64,000 nucleotides of DNA from Vibrio chagasii. GTDB lineage: Bacteria; Pseudomonadota; Gammaproteobacteria; Enterobacterales; Vibrionaceae. Positions 1 to 9,445 of the stretch are shown piece by piece; position 1 is the stretch's first letter, and every line of letters starts with the position of its first letter. The stretch covers positions 1,178,001-1,242,000 of the forward strand of contig NZ_MSCI01000001.1 in the NCBI RefSeq assembly GCF_002954585.1, in the 5' to 3' direction. A program made the translations under genes and the position numbers. The notes under the pieces were generated by a model. That model searched no databases and had not been told where the DNA came from. It saw nothing but the letters and a program-made list of their open reading frames with translations.

Positions 1-1433
1 AACGCACCACAGTGCTTCATGTTTGCACGAAGTAGCTTGATGTAAGCATCGTAACCCGTCGCTTGAAGCACTTCTGGGTTTAGCGGTGGAAGCCCCCAGT
101 TTTGACCTAATGGACCAAGAATATCCGGTGGAGCACCGATGCTTGCATCCATCACAAGATTACCTTCATCGGCCCAAGTTTCACTGCCTGAATCCGCAAC
201 GCCTACCGCTAGATCTCGGTACAGGCCAACCGCCATGCCTTTTTCTTCAGCCAATGACTGAGCATCGTTGATTTGACAGTCAGCTAGCCATTGTAGGTAC
301 ATGTAAAGATGTACTTTATCTAGGTTGTCTTTGATGTACTTTTGAGTAGCTGGGCTGTCGAATGTACGGTATTTCTCAGGGAATACCGGCCATCCCCACA
401 TACCAGAATCTTCAGCATGCAATTCACCGTGCAGAGCATCAAATGCCGCTTGGTGCATCAGGCTATCACCGCCCTCTTCAACAAACGCCAAGAATGCTTG
501 TGCGCGATCGCTGTTTTTGTCTAGGTGACGAGTTCTAAATTCTGTAAATAGCAGAGGCAAGATGCTCATCTTCAGCTCAGACACTTCGGTGTAGTTCACC
601 CAGTGTGCATCACGCGCTTTCTGAAGGCGCAGTTGGAACTCTGCACTGCCTACTGTTTGTTGCGCTTCAGCGCTTAATGCAAACTCAGGTACTGAGCTCA
701 CATCAATATATAGGATGTTCAACCAACGACGTGAAGACGGGCTGTATGGGCTCGCACCTTCAGGGTTCGCAGGGAACAGAGAGTGAATCGGGTTTAGACC
801 AACGAAGTCACCGCCGCTAGACGCGATATCAGCCACCAATTGTTTCAGGTCACCGAAATCACCAATACCCCAGTTATGCTGAGTTCTTAGAGTGTAAAGC
901 TGAACACTTGGTCCCCAAAGTTTTTTGCCTTCTTCGATTGGCGACTGCTTAAAGCACGCTTTAGGTGTAATAATTAGCGTCATTTCGTAAGGCTTTTTAC
1001 GGCGCTTACGGCTCACAATTAACTTGTGGTAACCCCATGCCAGATCATTTGGCAATGCAAACACTAAAGGGCCACCCTCTGCACGCTCATCACGAACGAC
1101 TTGAGATTGAAGATAGCCTTCAAGTACCTCTCCTTGCTCGGTCTCTAAACGCCAGCTGAACTCACTCTCACGAGCGCTCACACCTAGATTCAGCGCCACT
1201 TCTACTGGCTCACCATCACGCAAGACAAGAGCTGGGTCTAGTACATCTTTTTTGTGTTTTCTTTCTGCTGACTTAAGCAGTGCATCATCGCTGCTTGTAT
1301 CGTAGCCCAATGAAGCCAGTAGAGATGTAATTGTCTCATCTGATACCTGTGCTTCATCGCCCCACGCACTAACGTAACTATCGGCAATGTTTGCCATTTC
1401 TGCGACTTGTTTTAATACGGTCTGTTCTTTCAT
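1..1433 (-). CDS. malQ: 4-alpha-glucanotransferase (amylomaltase), 3' end missing
   Basis: The minus-strand frame opens at an ATG (1433) and stays open to the window edge, giving about 477 residues of a protein usually near 700. After an N-terminal accessory region the GH77 hallmark is visible: LWGPSVQLYTLRTQHNWGIG followed by GDFGDLKQLVADIA, GGDFVGLNPIHSLFP and SPYSPSSRRWLN. Further on, YRDLAVGVADSGSETWAD and GAPPDILGPLGQNWGLPP are the conserved segments around the donor site. GH77 enzymes transfer alpha-1,4-glucan segments between maltodextrins in the cytoplasm, making chains long enough for MalP. It lies 174 bases downstream of malP on the same strand, the standard malPQ order, so co-transcription is likely. 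The catalytic acid/base region may lie outside the window. Identity is certain; only the C-terminus is missing. Confidence 0.96.
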   Translation of the reverse strand, partial: MKEQTVLKQVAEMANIADSYVSAWGDEAQVSDETITSLLASLGYDTSSDDALLKSAERKHKKDVLDPALVLRDGEPVEVALNLGVSARESEFSWRLETEQGEVLEGYLQSQVVRDERAEGGPLVFALPNDLAWGYHKLIVSRKRRKKPYEMTLIITPKACFKQSPIEEGKKLWGPSVQLYTLRTQHNWGIGDFGDLKQLVADIASSGGDFVGLNPIHSLFPANPEGASPYSPSSRRWLNILYIDVSSVPEFALSAEAQQTVGSAEFQLRLQKARDAHWVNYTEVSELKMSILPLLFTEFRTRHLDKNSDRAQAFLAFVEEGGDSLMHQAAFDALHGELHAEDSGMWGWPVFPEKYRTFDSPATQKYIKDNLDKVHLYMYLQWLADCQINDAQSLAEEKGMAVGLYRDLAVGVADSGSETWADEGNLVMDASIGAPPDILGPLGQNWGLPPLNPEVLQATGYDAYIKLLRANMKHCGA

Positions 1434-1498
1434 CGCTCTCTCCGAAAACGTTCTGACGCTTTCAATTTTGTAGGGTTGTTATTTAATCTGTTACTAAT

Positions 1499-1570
1499 CA
1501 ATTAGCTTGTGACAATCAGTTTGTGAGCATTGCTATCGGTTAAGCCATCTGTTTGCTCACAAGCTAATTG
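1499..1570 (-). repeat. Competing inverted repeats between malP and malQ
   Basis: A perfect 14-bp inverted repeat pairs 1499-1512 (CAATTAGCTTGTGA) with 1557-1570. A second perfect 9-bp repeat pairs 1521-1529 (TTGTGAGCA) with 1554-1562. Both share the arm at 1557-1562, so the two stems cannot form together in the RNA. They lie in the presumed malPQ transcript, between the malP stop and the malQ start. Either RNA stabilisation or conditional readthrough is possible; no T-tract follows. Confidence 0.6.
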
Positions 1571-1595
1571 AGCCAAGGCAGAGACTGCCTTGGCT
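1571..1595 (-). repeat. Perfect hairpin just after malP
   Basis: A perfect 10-bp inverted repeat (1571-1580, AGCCAAGGCA, with 1586-1595) and a 5-base loop lies 12 bases past the malP stop. In malP orientation no U-tract follows, so it looks more like an mRNA 3'-end stabiliser or partial attenuator than a simple intrinsic terminator. Confidence 0.6.
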
Positions 1596-1607
1596 ACGTT
1601 GAAACTA

Positions 1608-4061
1608 TTAACGGTTAACCGCTTCAAGTTTCCAAATGTTATTCACGTAATCGCGGATAGAGCGATCCGATGTGAACTTACCAACGAGTGCTGTGTTAAG
1701 AATCGCTTTCTTAGCCCAACCCGCTTGGTCTTTGTATTGCACGCCCATGTCTTCATGCGCTTTCACGTAAGAAGCAAAGTCAGCAAGACATAGGTATGGG
1801 TCACCGCCATCTAGCAGGCTATCAAACGTTGCACGTAGAAGGCCTGGTTGACCTGGTGTGAACTCTTCACCAGTTAGCAGATCAAGTGACGCTTTCAATA
1901 GTGGGTCTGCGTTGTAGTAGTCATATGGGTTGTAGCCCTGAGCTTTCAGTGCTTGTACGCCATCCACTTCTAGACCGAAGATGTAGATGTTCTCATCACC
2001 CACTTCTTCACGGATCTCAACGTTCGCACCATCCATCGTACCGATAGTCAGAGCGCCGTTCAGAGCCATCTTCATGTTACCCGTACCTGATGCTTCTTTA
2101 CCCGCTAGCGAGATTTGTTGAGAAACGTCAGCTGCCGGAATGATGATTTCCGCCATGCTTACACGGTAGTCAGGTATGAATACCACTTTAAGCTTGTTAC
2201 CAATGCGAGGATCGTTGTTGATCTTCTCTGCAATCTTGTTAACCGCGAAGATGATTTCTTTCGCTAGGTGGTAACCCGGTGCTGCTTTCGCTGCAAAGAA
2301 ACATACGCGTGGCTCACACTCAAAACCAGGTTCCTTAAGAATACGGTGGTACAGAGATAGAATGTGTAGCAAGTCTAGGTGCTGACGCTTGTATTCGTGT
2401 AGACGCTTGATTTGCACGTCGAAGATAGCGTTAGTGTCTAACTCAATACCCATGTTCTCTTGAACCCAATCAGCAAGGCGCTGTTTGTTTTCTTTCTTAA
2501 CCGCCATGAATTCTTTTTGGAATTTCGCGTCTGTCGCGTACTTAGCAATACCTTCTAGCTGCTCAAGTTTTGCTGGCCACTCTGTGCCAATCTTGTCAGT
2601 GATAAGCTTAGATAGACCTGGATTACAGAACTTCAACCAACGACGAGGCGTGATACCGTTTGTTACGTTAGTCAATTTGCCAGGGAAGATTTCGTTGAAC
2701 TCTGGGAACAGGTCTTTCTTAACCAACTGAGAGTGAAGTGCTGCTACGCCGTTTACTTTGTAAGAGCCGATTACACATAGGTTTGCCATGCGAACCATAC
2801 GGTGGAAACCTTCTTGGATGATAGAAAGCTTAGCTTGCTTCTCACCGTCACCAGGCCACATCTTGCGAACTTCTTGTAGGAAGCGGTGGTTGATTTCAAA
2901 AATGATTTCCATGTGACGAGGAAGTAGACGCTGGATTAGCGACTCAGACCAAGTCTCAAGTGCTTCAGGAAGTAGTGTGTGGTTCGTGTAAGCGAACGTG
3001 TTTGCACTGATGTCCCATGCTGTATCCCAGTCTAGACCTTTCTCATCGATTAGGATGCGCATTAGTTCAGGAATCGCGATTGTTGGGTGCGTATCGTTAA
3101 GCTGGATAGTCTCTTGCTTAGGAAGATCAGCTAGAGCGAAACCTGCTGCTTCGTGACGGCGTAGGATGTCACGCACAGACGCTGCAGAGTGAAAGTACTG
3201 CTGCATTAGACGAAGCGTTTTACCTTTTTCGTGGTTGTCGTTCGGGTATAGAACCTTAGTGATGTTACCCGCATCGATTAGCGCGTGTTGTGCTTCGAAG
3301 TAGTCACCGTTGTTGAAGCTTGCTAGTGAGAATGGTGCGATAGCCTGACATTCCCAAAGACGCAGTGGGTAAACCGTGTTTGACTCGTAACCTATGATTG
3401 GCAGATCCCAAGGCATTGCTTTTACTTCCATACCTGGAACCCAAGTACGCACTTCTTTACCGTCAATGTATTCAACTTCAACATGACCGTAAAAACCAAT
3501 GTGTTGCGCAAGTTCTGGACGAGCTACTTCCCATGGGTAACCTTCAACACCACGCCATGCGTCTGGTGCTTCTTGTTGACGACCGTCTTGGAAAGATTGC
3601 TTGAATAGGCCGTATTCGTAGTGAAGACCGTAGCCTACCGTTGGGTATTCTTGAGCGGCACAAGAATCCATGAAACAAGCCGCTAGACGACCAAGACCAC
3701 CATTACCTAGTGATGGGTCACGTTCTTCTTCTAGAAGGTCAGTCAGGCTTTGACCTAACTCTTCCATCGCATGCGTGATCTGCTCGTACAGACCCATGCT
3801 GATTAGGTTGTTACCTGTTAGACGACCAATCAAGAATTCTAGCGAAAGGTAGTTCACGCTCTTCGCATTTTTGATTTTCTCGTCATTTTCAGTTTCTAAC
3901 AGGTCAAATGTTGTAAGTTCGGCTAGTGCGCGACCCATTGCTAGGTACCATGCGCGGCTATCTGCGTTTTCTATTGTAGTTGCGTAGGTTGCAGATAGAT
4001 GTTTCTTAACGCTTTCTTGGAACGACACTTTATCGAAAGTTTTTTGCTGAGTTGGTTTCAT
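1608..4061 (-). CDS. malP: Maltodextrin (glycogen) phosphorylase
   Basis: This 817-residue protein has the normal length for GT35 alpha-glucan phosphorylases. It phosphorolyses alpha-1,4-glucans to glucose-1-phosphate in the cytoplasm. Visible signatures are the N-terminal NYLSLEFLIGR and DPSLGNGGLGRLAACFMDS, the mid-protein QLNDTHPTIAIPELMRIL, and the pyridoxal-phosphate site EASGTGNMKMALNGALTIGT with its lysine near the C-terminus. KRLHEYKRQ and AAPGYHLAKEII, typical of the phosphate/PLP pocket, are also present. It precedes malQ on the minus strand and is divergent from malT, so MalP rather than GlgP is the better name; context decides this because the two are close in sequence. A MalT-box-like decamer lies about 70 bases upstream of the start. 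Confidence 0.97.
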   Translation of the reverse strand: MKPTQQKTFDKVSFQESVKKHLSATYATTIENADSRAWYLAMGRALAELTTFDLLETENDEKIKNAKSVNYLSLEFLIGRLTGNNLISMGLYEQITHAMEELGQSLTDLLEEERDPSLGNGGLGRLAACFMDSCAAQEYPTVGYGLHYEYGLFKQSFQDGRQQEAPDAWRGVEGYPWEVARPELAQHIGFYGHVEVEYIDGKEVRTWVPGMEVKAMPWDLPIIGYESNTVYPLRLWECQAIAPFSLASFNNGDYFEAQHALIDAGNITKVLYPNDNHEKGKTLRLMQQYFHSAASVRDILRRHEAAGFALADLPKQETIQLNDTHPTIAIPELMRILIDEKGLDWDTAWDISANTFAYTNHTLLPEALETWSESLIQRLLPRHMEIIFEINHRFLQEVRKMWPGDGEKQAKLSIIQEGFHRMVRMANLCVIGSYKVNGVAALHSQLVKKDLFPEFNEIFPGKLTNVTNGITPRRWLKFCNPGLSKLITDKIGTEWPAKLEQLEGIAKYATDAKFQKEFMAVKKENKQRLADWVQENMGIELDTNAIFDVQIKRLHEYKRQHLDLLHILSLYHRILKEPGFECEPRVCFFAAKAAPGYHLAKEIIFAVNKIAEKINNDPRIGNKLKVVFIPDYRVSMAEIIIPAADVSQQISLAGKEASGTGNMKMALNGALTIGTMDGANVEIREEVGDENIYIFGLEVDGVQALKAQGYNPYDYYNADPLLKASLDLLTGEEFTPGQPGLLRATFDSLLDGGDPYLCLADFASYVKAHEDMGVQYKDQAGWAKKAILNTALVGKFTSDRSIRDYVNNIWKLEAVNR

Positions 4062-4130
4062 TTCAGAAATCTCGCTTTTAATAGTTCTAATTCATCTGTG
4101 ACATATCGTGCATGGTCACCAGAAACTAAA

Positions 4131-4140
4131 CATCCTCCCG
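4131..4140 (-). promoter_or_regulatory. Putative MalT box upstream of malP
   Basis: On the minus strand this decamer reads CGGGAGGATG and matches 8 of 10 positions of the enterobacterial MalT box GGGGA(T/G)GAGG, including the GGAGGA core. It is oriented toward malP. No clear second copy in tandem was found, so confidence is moderate. Confidence 0.4.
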
Positions 4141-4423
4141 CTAACGCGCCAAACTAGGAGTAGATGGGAGGGCGTAGGGGGCGTACCGACATAGGGTTAG
4201 TGATCTGACTCTCATGTTCTGACTTCGAACAAAAACTTGGAGTGACTAAGATCACAAGCTCCCGTTCGATAACTTAACTTCGATTGATGTGATTTTTATT
4301 TGACCTAATTAGAGTCATTGTCAAATCTGAGTTTCAGATCACGAAAATATTTTCCGGGTATCATCTTTTGCATTAAATACAGTGCAAACAGAAACAAAGT
4401 CACATTATCGAACCACCACACTT
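4141..4423. other. malP-malT divergent intergenic region
   Basis: This is the central part of the 567-base gap between the divergent malP and malT genes. It begins with a G-rich stretch (4155-4182) containing degenerate MalT-box-like pieces and is otherwise AT-rich. Several partial TGTGA/TCACA half-sites occur, but only the downstream perfect site is convincing. No ORF or RNA gene is supported here. Confidence 0.4.
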
Positions 4424-4439
4424 TGTGAGAAAAGTCACA
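4424..4439 (+). promoter_or_regulatory. CRP binding site upstream of malT
   Basis: TGTGAGAAAAGTCACA is a perfect match to the CRP core TGTGA-N6-TCACA. It sits about 190 bases before the malT start. CRP-dependent malT expression is established in enterobacteria, and the site suggests the same catabolite control here. Confidence 0.75.
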
Positions 4440-4628
4440 AATAAAGGGCGTAGAGACTCAAAAACATGCAGGAGTGCAAGGTTTCTGCGGAGGATCATAG
4501 TCGCTGTCGTTTTGCTTCACGTAATATGAGTAAAGACTTAAGTAATTAGGCTAGTGTCATTGGACTGCACTCACTACGTGCTTGATAGATTCCAGACCAT
4601 AGCCACGGAATAGGTGTAAAACTTCGAC

Positions 4629-7337
4629 ATGTGGATCCCTTCGAAACTGACTCGTCCCGGCCGCTTACACAATGCAATTCTGCGTCCTAGGGTTCTCGAT
4701 CTGCTTCAGAATGCAGATTGCTATAAACTCGTACTGTTCCGCTCTCCAGCTGGATACGGCAAGACCACCATGGCTGCCCAGTGGTTGGTAGATAAGCCCA
4801 ACGTAGGTTGGTATAGCATCGATGACAGTGACAACGATGCCTTCCGTTTTATCAACTACCTACTTCAATCACTCAATAAGGCGACGCAAAACGCCTGCCC
4901 TAATGCGCAAAAGCTAGCAGAGAAAAGACAGTTTTCATCGCTACACTCTCTACTAAGTGAAGTGTTCGCCGAGATGTCTGAGTTCCATCAGGAATGTTTC
5001 CTTGTATTGGATGACTATCACCTGGTTAACAATGACGACATCCACGAAGCCATGCGCTTTTTCCTTAAGCACATGCCCGACAACCTAACGCTTGTTGTGA
5101 CCAGCCGCGGCACACCGCCATTGGGTACAGCAAACCTTCGCGTTCGTGACTTAATGATCGAATTAGGTAATGACTCTTTGGCATTCGATACCGAAGAGAC
5201 CACACGCTTCTTTAATCAACGCGTTGCCGATGGCATTGATGACACAACCGCCAATAGTATTTGTAGTTATGTAGAAGGCTGGCCTTCTGCACTGCAACTT
5301 ATCGCCCTTCAAGCACAACACCAAAAACGCACACTGGCGCAGTCTGCTGAGTCATTCTCTCACTTCAACCATGCTCATTTGTGGGACTACCTGGTTGAAG
5401 AAGTCTTCGACTTGCTAGACAAAGAAACCCGTCAGTTCTTGATGCAATGCTCTGTACTTGATCACTTTAATGATGAACTGGTGTGCGCGCTTACTCAGCG
5501 TGAAGACGCACTCGGTATGATCGAGTCTCTCAACCGATTTGGCCTGTTCATCTATCCTCTTGAGGGAGAGAAGAACTGGTATCGCTTCCATAATCTGTTT
5601 GGTGAATTCCTTGCCCATGAGCGTCAAGCTCGCATTCCACAACAAGAAGCTGAACTGCACCGCAGTGCGGCAAAAGCGTGGATCAAACAGAAGACACCGC
5701 ATCAAGCACTGCGTCATGCACAGCGCGCCGATGATCCTGATTTGATTGTTCAGATCCTCAGCGAGCACGGTTGGCAGATGTTCAACCAAGGTGAATTGTC
5801 CTCACTAGAAATGGCAATCAAGCAGCTCACGGCCGATCAGCTCTACAGCGAACCAAAACTGTCGATGCTACGCGCATGGTTGGCACAAAGTCAGCACCGT
5901 TATGATCAAGTGGGTACCTTGTTAGAAGAGGCAGAAACTCAGTATCAGGCACGAAACATCGAGCTAGATACTCAGCAGCAAGGCCAATACAACGCCCTAC
6001 GCGCACAGGTGGCCATTAATAGCAACGAACCAGAAAAAGCACTCGAACTCGCAGAGCTTTCTCTAAGCCAACTTAATACCACGGTTTACCGCAGCCGCAT
6101 TGTGGCAACCTCGGTTGTTGGCGAAGTGAATCACGTAATGGGTAACCTAAGCCGTGCGCTACCAATGATGCAGCAAACTGAGAAACTGGCTCGCCAGTAT
6201 CAGGTTTACCATCAGGCACTGTGGGCGATTCTTCAGCAGAGTGAAATTTTGATAGCTCAAGGCTACGTTCAAGCTGCATTTGAATTGCAAGACAGCGCCT
6301 TCAAATTGATCGAAGAGCATCAACTTCAATACGTTCCACTACATGAATTCTTGCTACGCGTACGCGCTCAGATCTTCTGGTGTTGGAACCGTTTAGATGA
6401 AGCGGAAGAGTGTTGCTACAAAGGCTTAGATATCCTTGGTCACCACTCTCCGAGCAAACACCTTCATAGCTATTCAATGTTGGCTCGTATTTCACTAAGC
6501 CGTGGTGAGATCGACAAAGCATCGAAGTTTATTGACCAGATCCAACACTTATTGCGCCAATCAACCTACCACGTTGACTGGACGGCGAATGCTTCATTAT
6601 CTCTGATCTTGTTTTGGCAAGTTAAAGGCGATAAAGATGCTATCCGTGACTGGTTAAGCGTTGCGGTAAGACCTGAATCTGCCAGCAACCACTTCTGTCA
6701 GCTTCAGTGGCGTAACATCGTCCGTGCCCACATCATCCTTGAGCAATATGAAGAAGCAGAAGAGGCGTTAGCGTTTTTGAAGAGCGAAGCTCAGCGTTCA
6801 CACTTGGTCACTGACACCAACCGTAACTTGATTGTTGAGGCGGTGCTGCGTACACAAATCAATGATGAAGACAGCGCACGTGTATTGCTTGAAGAAGCCC
6901 TTCACATGACCAACCAAACAGGCATGGTCGGAAACTTCTTGGTTGATGGTGGCACTATCGGACATATCCTAGATAAGTTGAGCAACAAACCTGGCTTGGG
7001 TGATTTAGAACGTCACAGAGCACAACAAATCATGAAGGATATCTCGACCACGCAACGCAGCCGCTCCGTTCACTTTGATGAAGACTTTGTTGAAAACTTG
7101 GTTAACCACCCGAACATTCCTGAGCTTGTGCGCACCAGCCCACTCACTCAACGTGAATGGCAGGTACTGGGCTTGATCTATTCTGGGTTCAGTAACGAAC
7201 AAATCGCTCAAGAGCTGGATGTGGCAGGGACAACGATCAAGACTCACATTCGAAATCTTTATCAGAAGCTCAACATCGCTAACCGTAAAGAAGCGATAAG
7301 TACAGCAGAGAATTTGTTGCAGTTGATGGGTTACTAA
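4629..7337 (+). CDS. malT: Maltose regulon transcriptional activator MalT
   Basis: The protein has 902 residues, the usual MalT size. It begins [19 protein letters not shown], followed by a Walker A motif [14 protein letters not shown] near residue 40 and a Walker B-like [11 protein letters not shown] near 130, marking a STAND-class ATPase. The middle is helical TPR-like sequence that in E. coli MalT senses maltotriose. The C-terminal 65 residues are a LuxR-type helix-turn-helix ([20 protein letters not shown], then [17 protein letters not shown]). With ATP and maltotriose the family activates mal promoters at GGGGA(T/G)GAGG boxes. It is divergent from malPQ and has a perfect CRP site upstream. 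A G/U-paired hairpin with a U-tract terminates it. Confidence 0.97.
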   Translation: MWIPSKLTRPGRLHNAILRPRVLDLLQNADCYKLVLFRSPAGYGKTTMAAQWLVDKPNVGWYSIDDSDNDAFRFINYLLQSLNKATQNACPNAQKLAEKRQFSSLHSLLSEVFAEMSEFHQECFLVLDDYHLVNNDDIHEAMRFFLKHMPDNLTLVVTSRGTPPLGTANLRVRDLMIELGNDSLAFDTEETTRFFNQRVADGIDDTTANSICSYVEGWPSALQLIALQAQHQKRTLAQSAESFSHFNHAHLWDYLVEEVFDLLDKETRQFLMQCSVLDHFNDELVCALTQREDALGMIESLNRFGLFIYPLEGEKNWYRFHNLFGEFLAHERQARIPQQEAELHRSAAKAWIKQKTPHQALRHAQRADDPDLIVQILSEHGWQMFNQGELSSLEMAIKQLTADQLYSEPKLSMLRAWLAQSQHRYDQVGTLLEEAETQYQARNIELDTQQQGQYNALRAQVAINSNEPEKALELAELSLSQLNTTVYRSRIVATSVVGEVNHVMGNLSRALPMMQQTEKLARQYQVYHQALWAILQQSEILIAQGYVQAAFELQDSAFKLIEEHQLQYVPLHEFLLRVRAQIFWCWNRLDEAEECCYKGLDILGHHSPSKHLHSYSMLARISLSRGEIDKASKFIDQIQHLLRQSTYHVDWTANASLSLILFWQVKGDKDAIRDWLSVAVRPESASNHFCQLQWRNIVRAHIILEQYEEAEEALAFLKSEAQRSHLVTDTNRNLIVEAVLRTQINDEDSARVLLEEALHMTNQTGMVGNFLVDGGTIGHILDKLSNKPGLGDLERHRAQQIMKDISTTQRSRSVHFDEDFVENLVNHPNIPELVRTSPLTQREWQVLGLIYSGFSNEQIAQELDVAGTTIKTHIRNLYQKLNIANRKEAISTAENLLQLMGY

Positions 7338-7365
7338 ACGGATTTGAAATTCGAGAAAAAAATAA

Positions 7366-7395
7366 GCTAGTCACCGATGGTGGCTGGCTCTTTTT
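7366..7395 (+). terminator. Terminator of malT
   Basis: GCTAGTCACC and GGTGGCTGGC form a 10-bp RNA stem with two G-U pairs around a short loop, followed by TCTTTTT. It lies about 28 bases after the malT stop. Confidence 0.7.
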
Positions 7396-7458
7396 CGCTT
7401 GAAGAATGGAGTAAAACCTATAAAGAACTAGAGATAACCAAACGACAGGCAAAAAAAT

Positions 7459-7562
7459 AGCCAACCGCAATAATCGCGATTGGCTCTATATATTTGTGAA
7501 CAAATCATAGGTTCACTAACAACGTCAGTTGGCTAGGTGACCCTCGGCTTAAGAAGGGTCAC
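7459..7562. repeat. Two further hairpins between malT and the DUF368 gene
   Basis: An imperfect repeat at about 7459-7483 (AGCCAACCGC with GCGATTGGCT) is preceded by an A-tract, so it could terminate minus-strand transcription. A perfect 8-bp repeat pairs 7537-7544 (GTGACCCT) with 7555-7562. No ORF explains these. They may be terminators or parts of a small RNA. Confidence 0.4.
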
Positions 7563-7648
7563 TTAATACTATGCAGTTAGCGTGCCAACTTTAATTAGGC
7601 ATTTTATAAGCCCTGCATCGCATAAAAACGGCTAATTTCACATGAGAA

Positions 7649-7685
7649 TTGCAAAGTGCATTTGCATAATGCAATCAAGATGCAA
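7649..7685. promoter_or_regulatory. Cluster of TGCA half-sites upstream of the DUF368 gene
   Basis: Five TGCA tetramers start at 7650, 7657, 7663, 7670 and 7681. Around 7662-7674 they form a perfect palindrome TTGCAT-A-ATGCAA. The density and symmetry suggest a multi-site operator about 200 bases before the DUF368 start. The cognate regulator is not identified. Confidence 0.35.
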
Positions 7686-7887
7686 TATTGATAAGAGACC
7701 AGTTTCATCCCTAACATTAATGATAAATTACTAAGTGATTGTATTTTAAATGTTAGGCTGATATTCACATCAACGAATTGCCTTACAATTAAGAGAGTAA
7801 GAAAAGTACCTTCTCAGTAGCATATTCATACTTTTTTGACAGCAAAGTTTGTATACTGCACGAAATTACCCTCAACTCTATGAAGCA

Positions 7888-8808
7888 ATGAACTACTTAA
7901 GTACTTTTTTCAAAGGCATGGCCATGGGCGCAGCTGACGTTGTCCCAGGCGTTTCAGGCGGCACCATCGCATTCATCACAGGTATCTACGATACGCTATT
8001 AGAAAGCATTCGTAGAATTAACCCTAGCGTACTTGGTTTATGGAAACGCGAAGGCTTCAAAGCTGCGTTTAACCACATTAACGGCTTTTTCTTAATCTCC
8101 TTGTTCGCAGGCGTGTTCACTAGCATTGCGACATTCGCAAAACTGATATCTTGGTTATTGGTCACTCACCCAGTACCTCTATGGTCGTTCTTCTTTGGCC
8201 TGATTTTGGTGTCGGTGTTCCATATTCTTAAACAAGTAGAAAAGCGCGATATCATTCGATTCGTGTTTTTACTGCTTGGTGTTGCCTTCGCTTATAGCAT
8301 TACAGTGCTTAAACCACTGCAAATGGAGCCAACTAGCATCAACATCCTAATTGCAGGTGCGATCGCGATCTGTGCGATGATCTTACCTGGCATATCAGGC
8401 AGCTTCATTTTGCTGTTAATTGGTATGTACGGCCCCGTACTTGGCGCCGTGAAGGAATTCCAAATTGACGTGCTTGCCCTATTCCTTGCGGGCTGTGTGA
8501 TCGGTCTGCTGACTTTCTCACATGTACTATCTTGGCTATTACGTTCATTCCGCGACTTCACGCTTGTGTTCTTAACCGGTTTGATGATTGGTACGCTGCC
8601 TAAGATCTGGCCTTGGAAAGAGACCATCAGCTGGCGCATCAACTCTAAAGGTGAGCAAGTGCCTCTCATCCAAGAGAACTTGTCGCCGTTTAACTTCGAA
8701 GCCGTCACCTCTCAGCCTTCTCAACTGACTTTGGCTGTGGTCATGATGTTGGTTGCCATCGCATTAGTTCTTGGCTTAGAAAAGTTCGCTGAGCGCAATG
8801 CTGACTAA
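7888..8808 (+). CDS. DUF368 membrane protein (PopT-type undecaprenyl-phosphate translocase)
   Basis: The 306-residue polytopic membrane protein opens with the DUF368 signature KGMAMGAADVVPGVSGGTIA and repeats the motif near the middle as MILPGISGSFILLLIGMY, giving an internal duplication. Roughly eight to nine hydrophobic segments are visible. DUF368 proteins (PopT), studied in Vibrio cholerae and Staphylococcus, recycle the lipid carrier undecaprenyl phosphate across the inner membrane. That role is known for the family and inferred here. I start at the ATG 7888, which places the signature at the usual distance; an upstream TTG at 7849 would add 13 residues with little support. It stands alone, between hairpins upstream and a strong terminator downstream. 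Confidence 0.85.
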   Translation: MNYLSTFFKGMAMGAADVVPGVSGGTIAFITGIYDTLLESIRRINPSVLGLWKREGFKAAFNHINGFFLISLFAGVFTSIATFAKLISWLLVTHPVPLWSFFFGLILVSVFHILKQVEKRDIIRFVFLLLGVAFAYSITVLKPLQMEPTSINILIAGAIAICAMILPGISGSFILLLIGMYGPVLGAVKEFQIDVLALFLAGCVIGLLTFSHVLSWLLRSFRDFTLVFLTGLMIGTLPKIWPWKETISWRINSKGEQVPLIQENLSPFNFEAVTSQPSQLTLAVVMMLVAIALVLGLEKFAERNAD

Positions 8809-8881
8809 CCTCTAACAATCGAGCGGCATTTCGCATGTAAGGTGCTTTCCTTAAACAGCGACGTGTCAGTAAATTGAATCA

Positions 8882-8908
8882 AAGCGAAGCTACTGGCTTC
8901 GCTTTTTT
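8882..8908 (+). terminator. Terminator of the DUF368 gene
   Basis: AAGCGAAGC and GCTTCGCTT flank a 5-base loop and are followed by a T-tract. It lies about 75 bases after the stop codon. Confidence 0.8.
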
Positions 8909-9004
8909 ATATCTACCATACGCACAAAATTGCTTTTTGATACAAGCACGTATTGAGTGGTGTGATACCATCGCCGTTCTTATAAAATCAAATGAGAACA
9001 CGAC

Positions 9005-9445
9005 ATGCACCCAGCATTAAAGGTTGCTGCGCTCGGTATTGCGCTGGTCGCTGGCTTTTATGGACCACAGGCAGTCGAGCAATTTAAATCCGTAGTAGAG
9101 AGCCGCTCTCCTGACGTCAACTTAGATGACTACTGCATGCTTTCAACAACATCGTGTGAGCAAGACAGTGTTGCTATGACCCTTGAGCATGAAACGGCTC
9201 AACCTCTAGTCCCAACAAAAATCAAAGTGGTGTGGGAAGGCGCGGCCTCTGAAACCTTGATGCTATCGCTGACCGGTTTAGAGATGGAAATGGGCTCGGC
9301 ACGTTTCCAATTAAAAAATACTGGTAACAACATCTATGAAGGTGATGTCATTTTACCCGTGTGTACCATGGATCACATGACTTGGCTTGGTGAGCTCACC
9401 GATGGTGTTGAAACCGTAAAACCTGCAATAAGGATGACAAGATGA
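9005..9445 (+). CDS. Exported protein of the copper-delivery cluster, function unknown
   Basis: This 146-residue protein begins with a hydrophobic stretch (ALKVAALGIALVAGFYG) that looks like a signal anchor. The rest is predicted outside the cytoplasm. It has a CMLSTTSC cysteine pair near residues 44-51 and a C-terminal MEMGSARFQL...PVCTMDHMTWLGEL segment rich in Met, Cys and His, which could bind copper. Its stop overlaps the start of the SCO1/SenC gene by four bases (ATGA), so the two are translationally coupled. I do not recognise a named family. A FixH-like or metallochaperone accessory role is inference from context. Confidence 0.8.
   Translation: MHPALKVAALGIALVAGFYGPQAVEQFKSVVESRSPDVNLDDYCMLSTTSCEQDSVAMTLEHETAQPLVPTKIKVVWEGAASETLMLSLTGLEMEMGSARFQLKNTGNNIYEGDVILPVCTMDHMTWLGELTDGVETVKPAIRMTR

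Noticed and set aside
5415..5789. 124-codon frame antisense to malT
   Set aside because: Shadow frame inside a clear malT coding region, with no independent signals.
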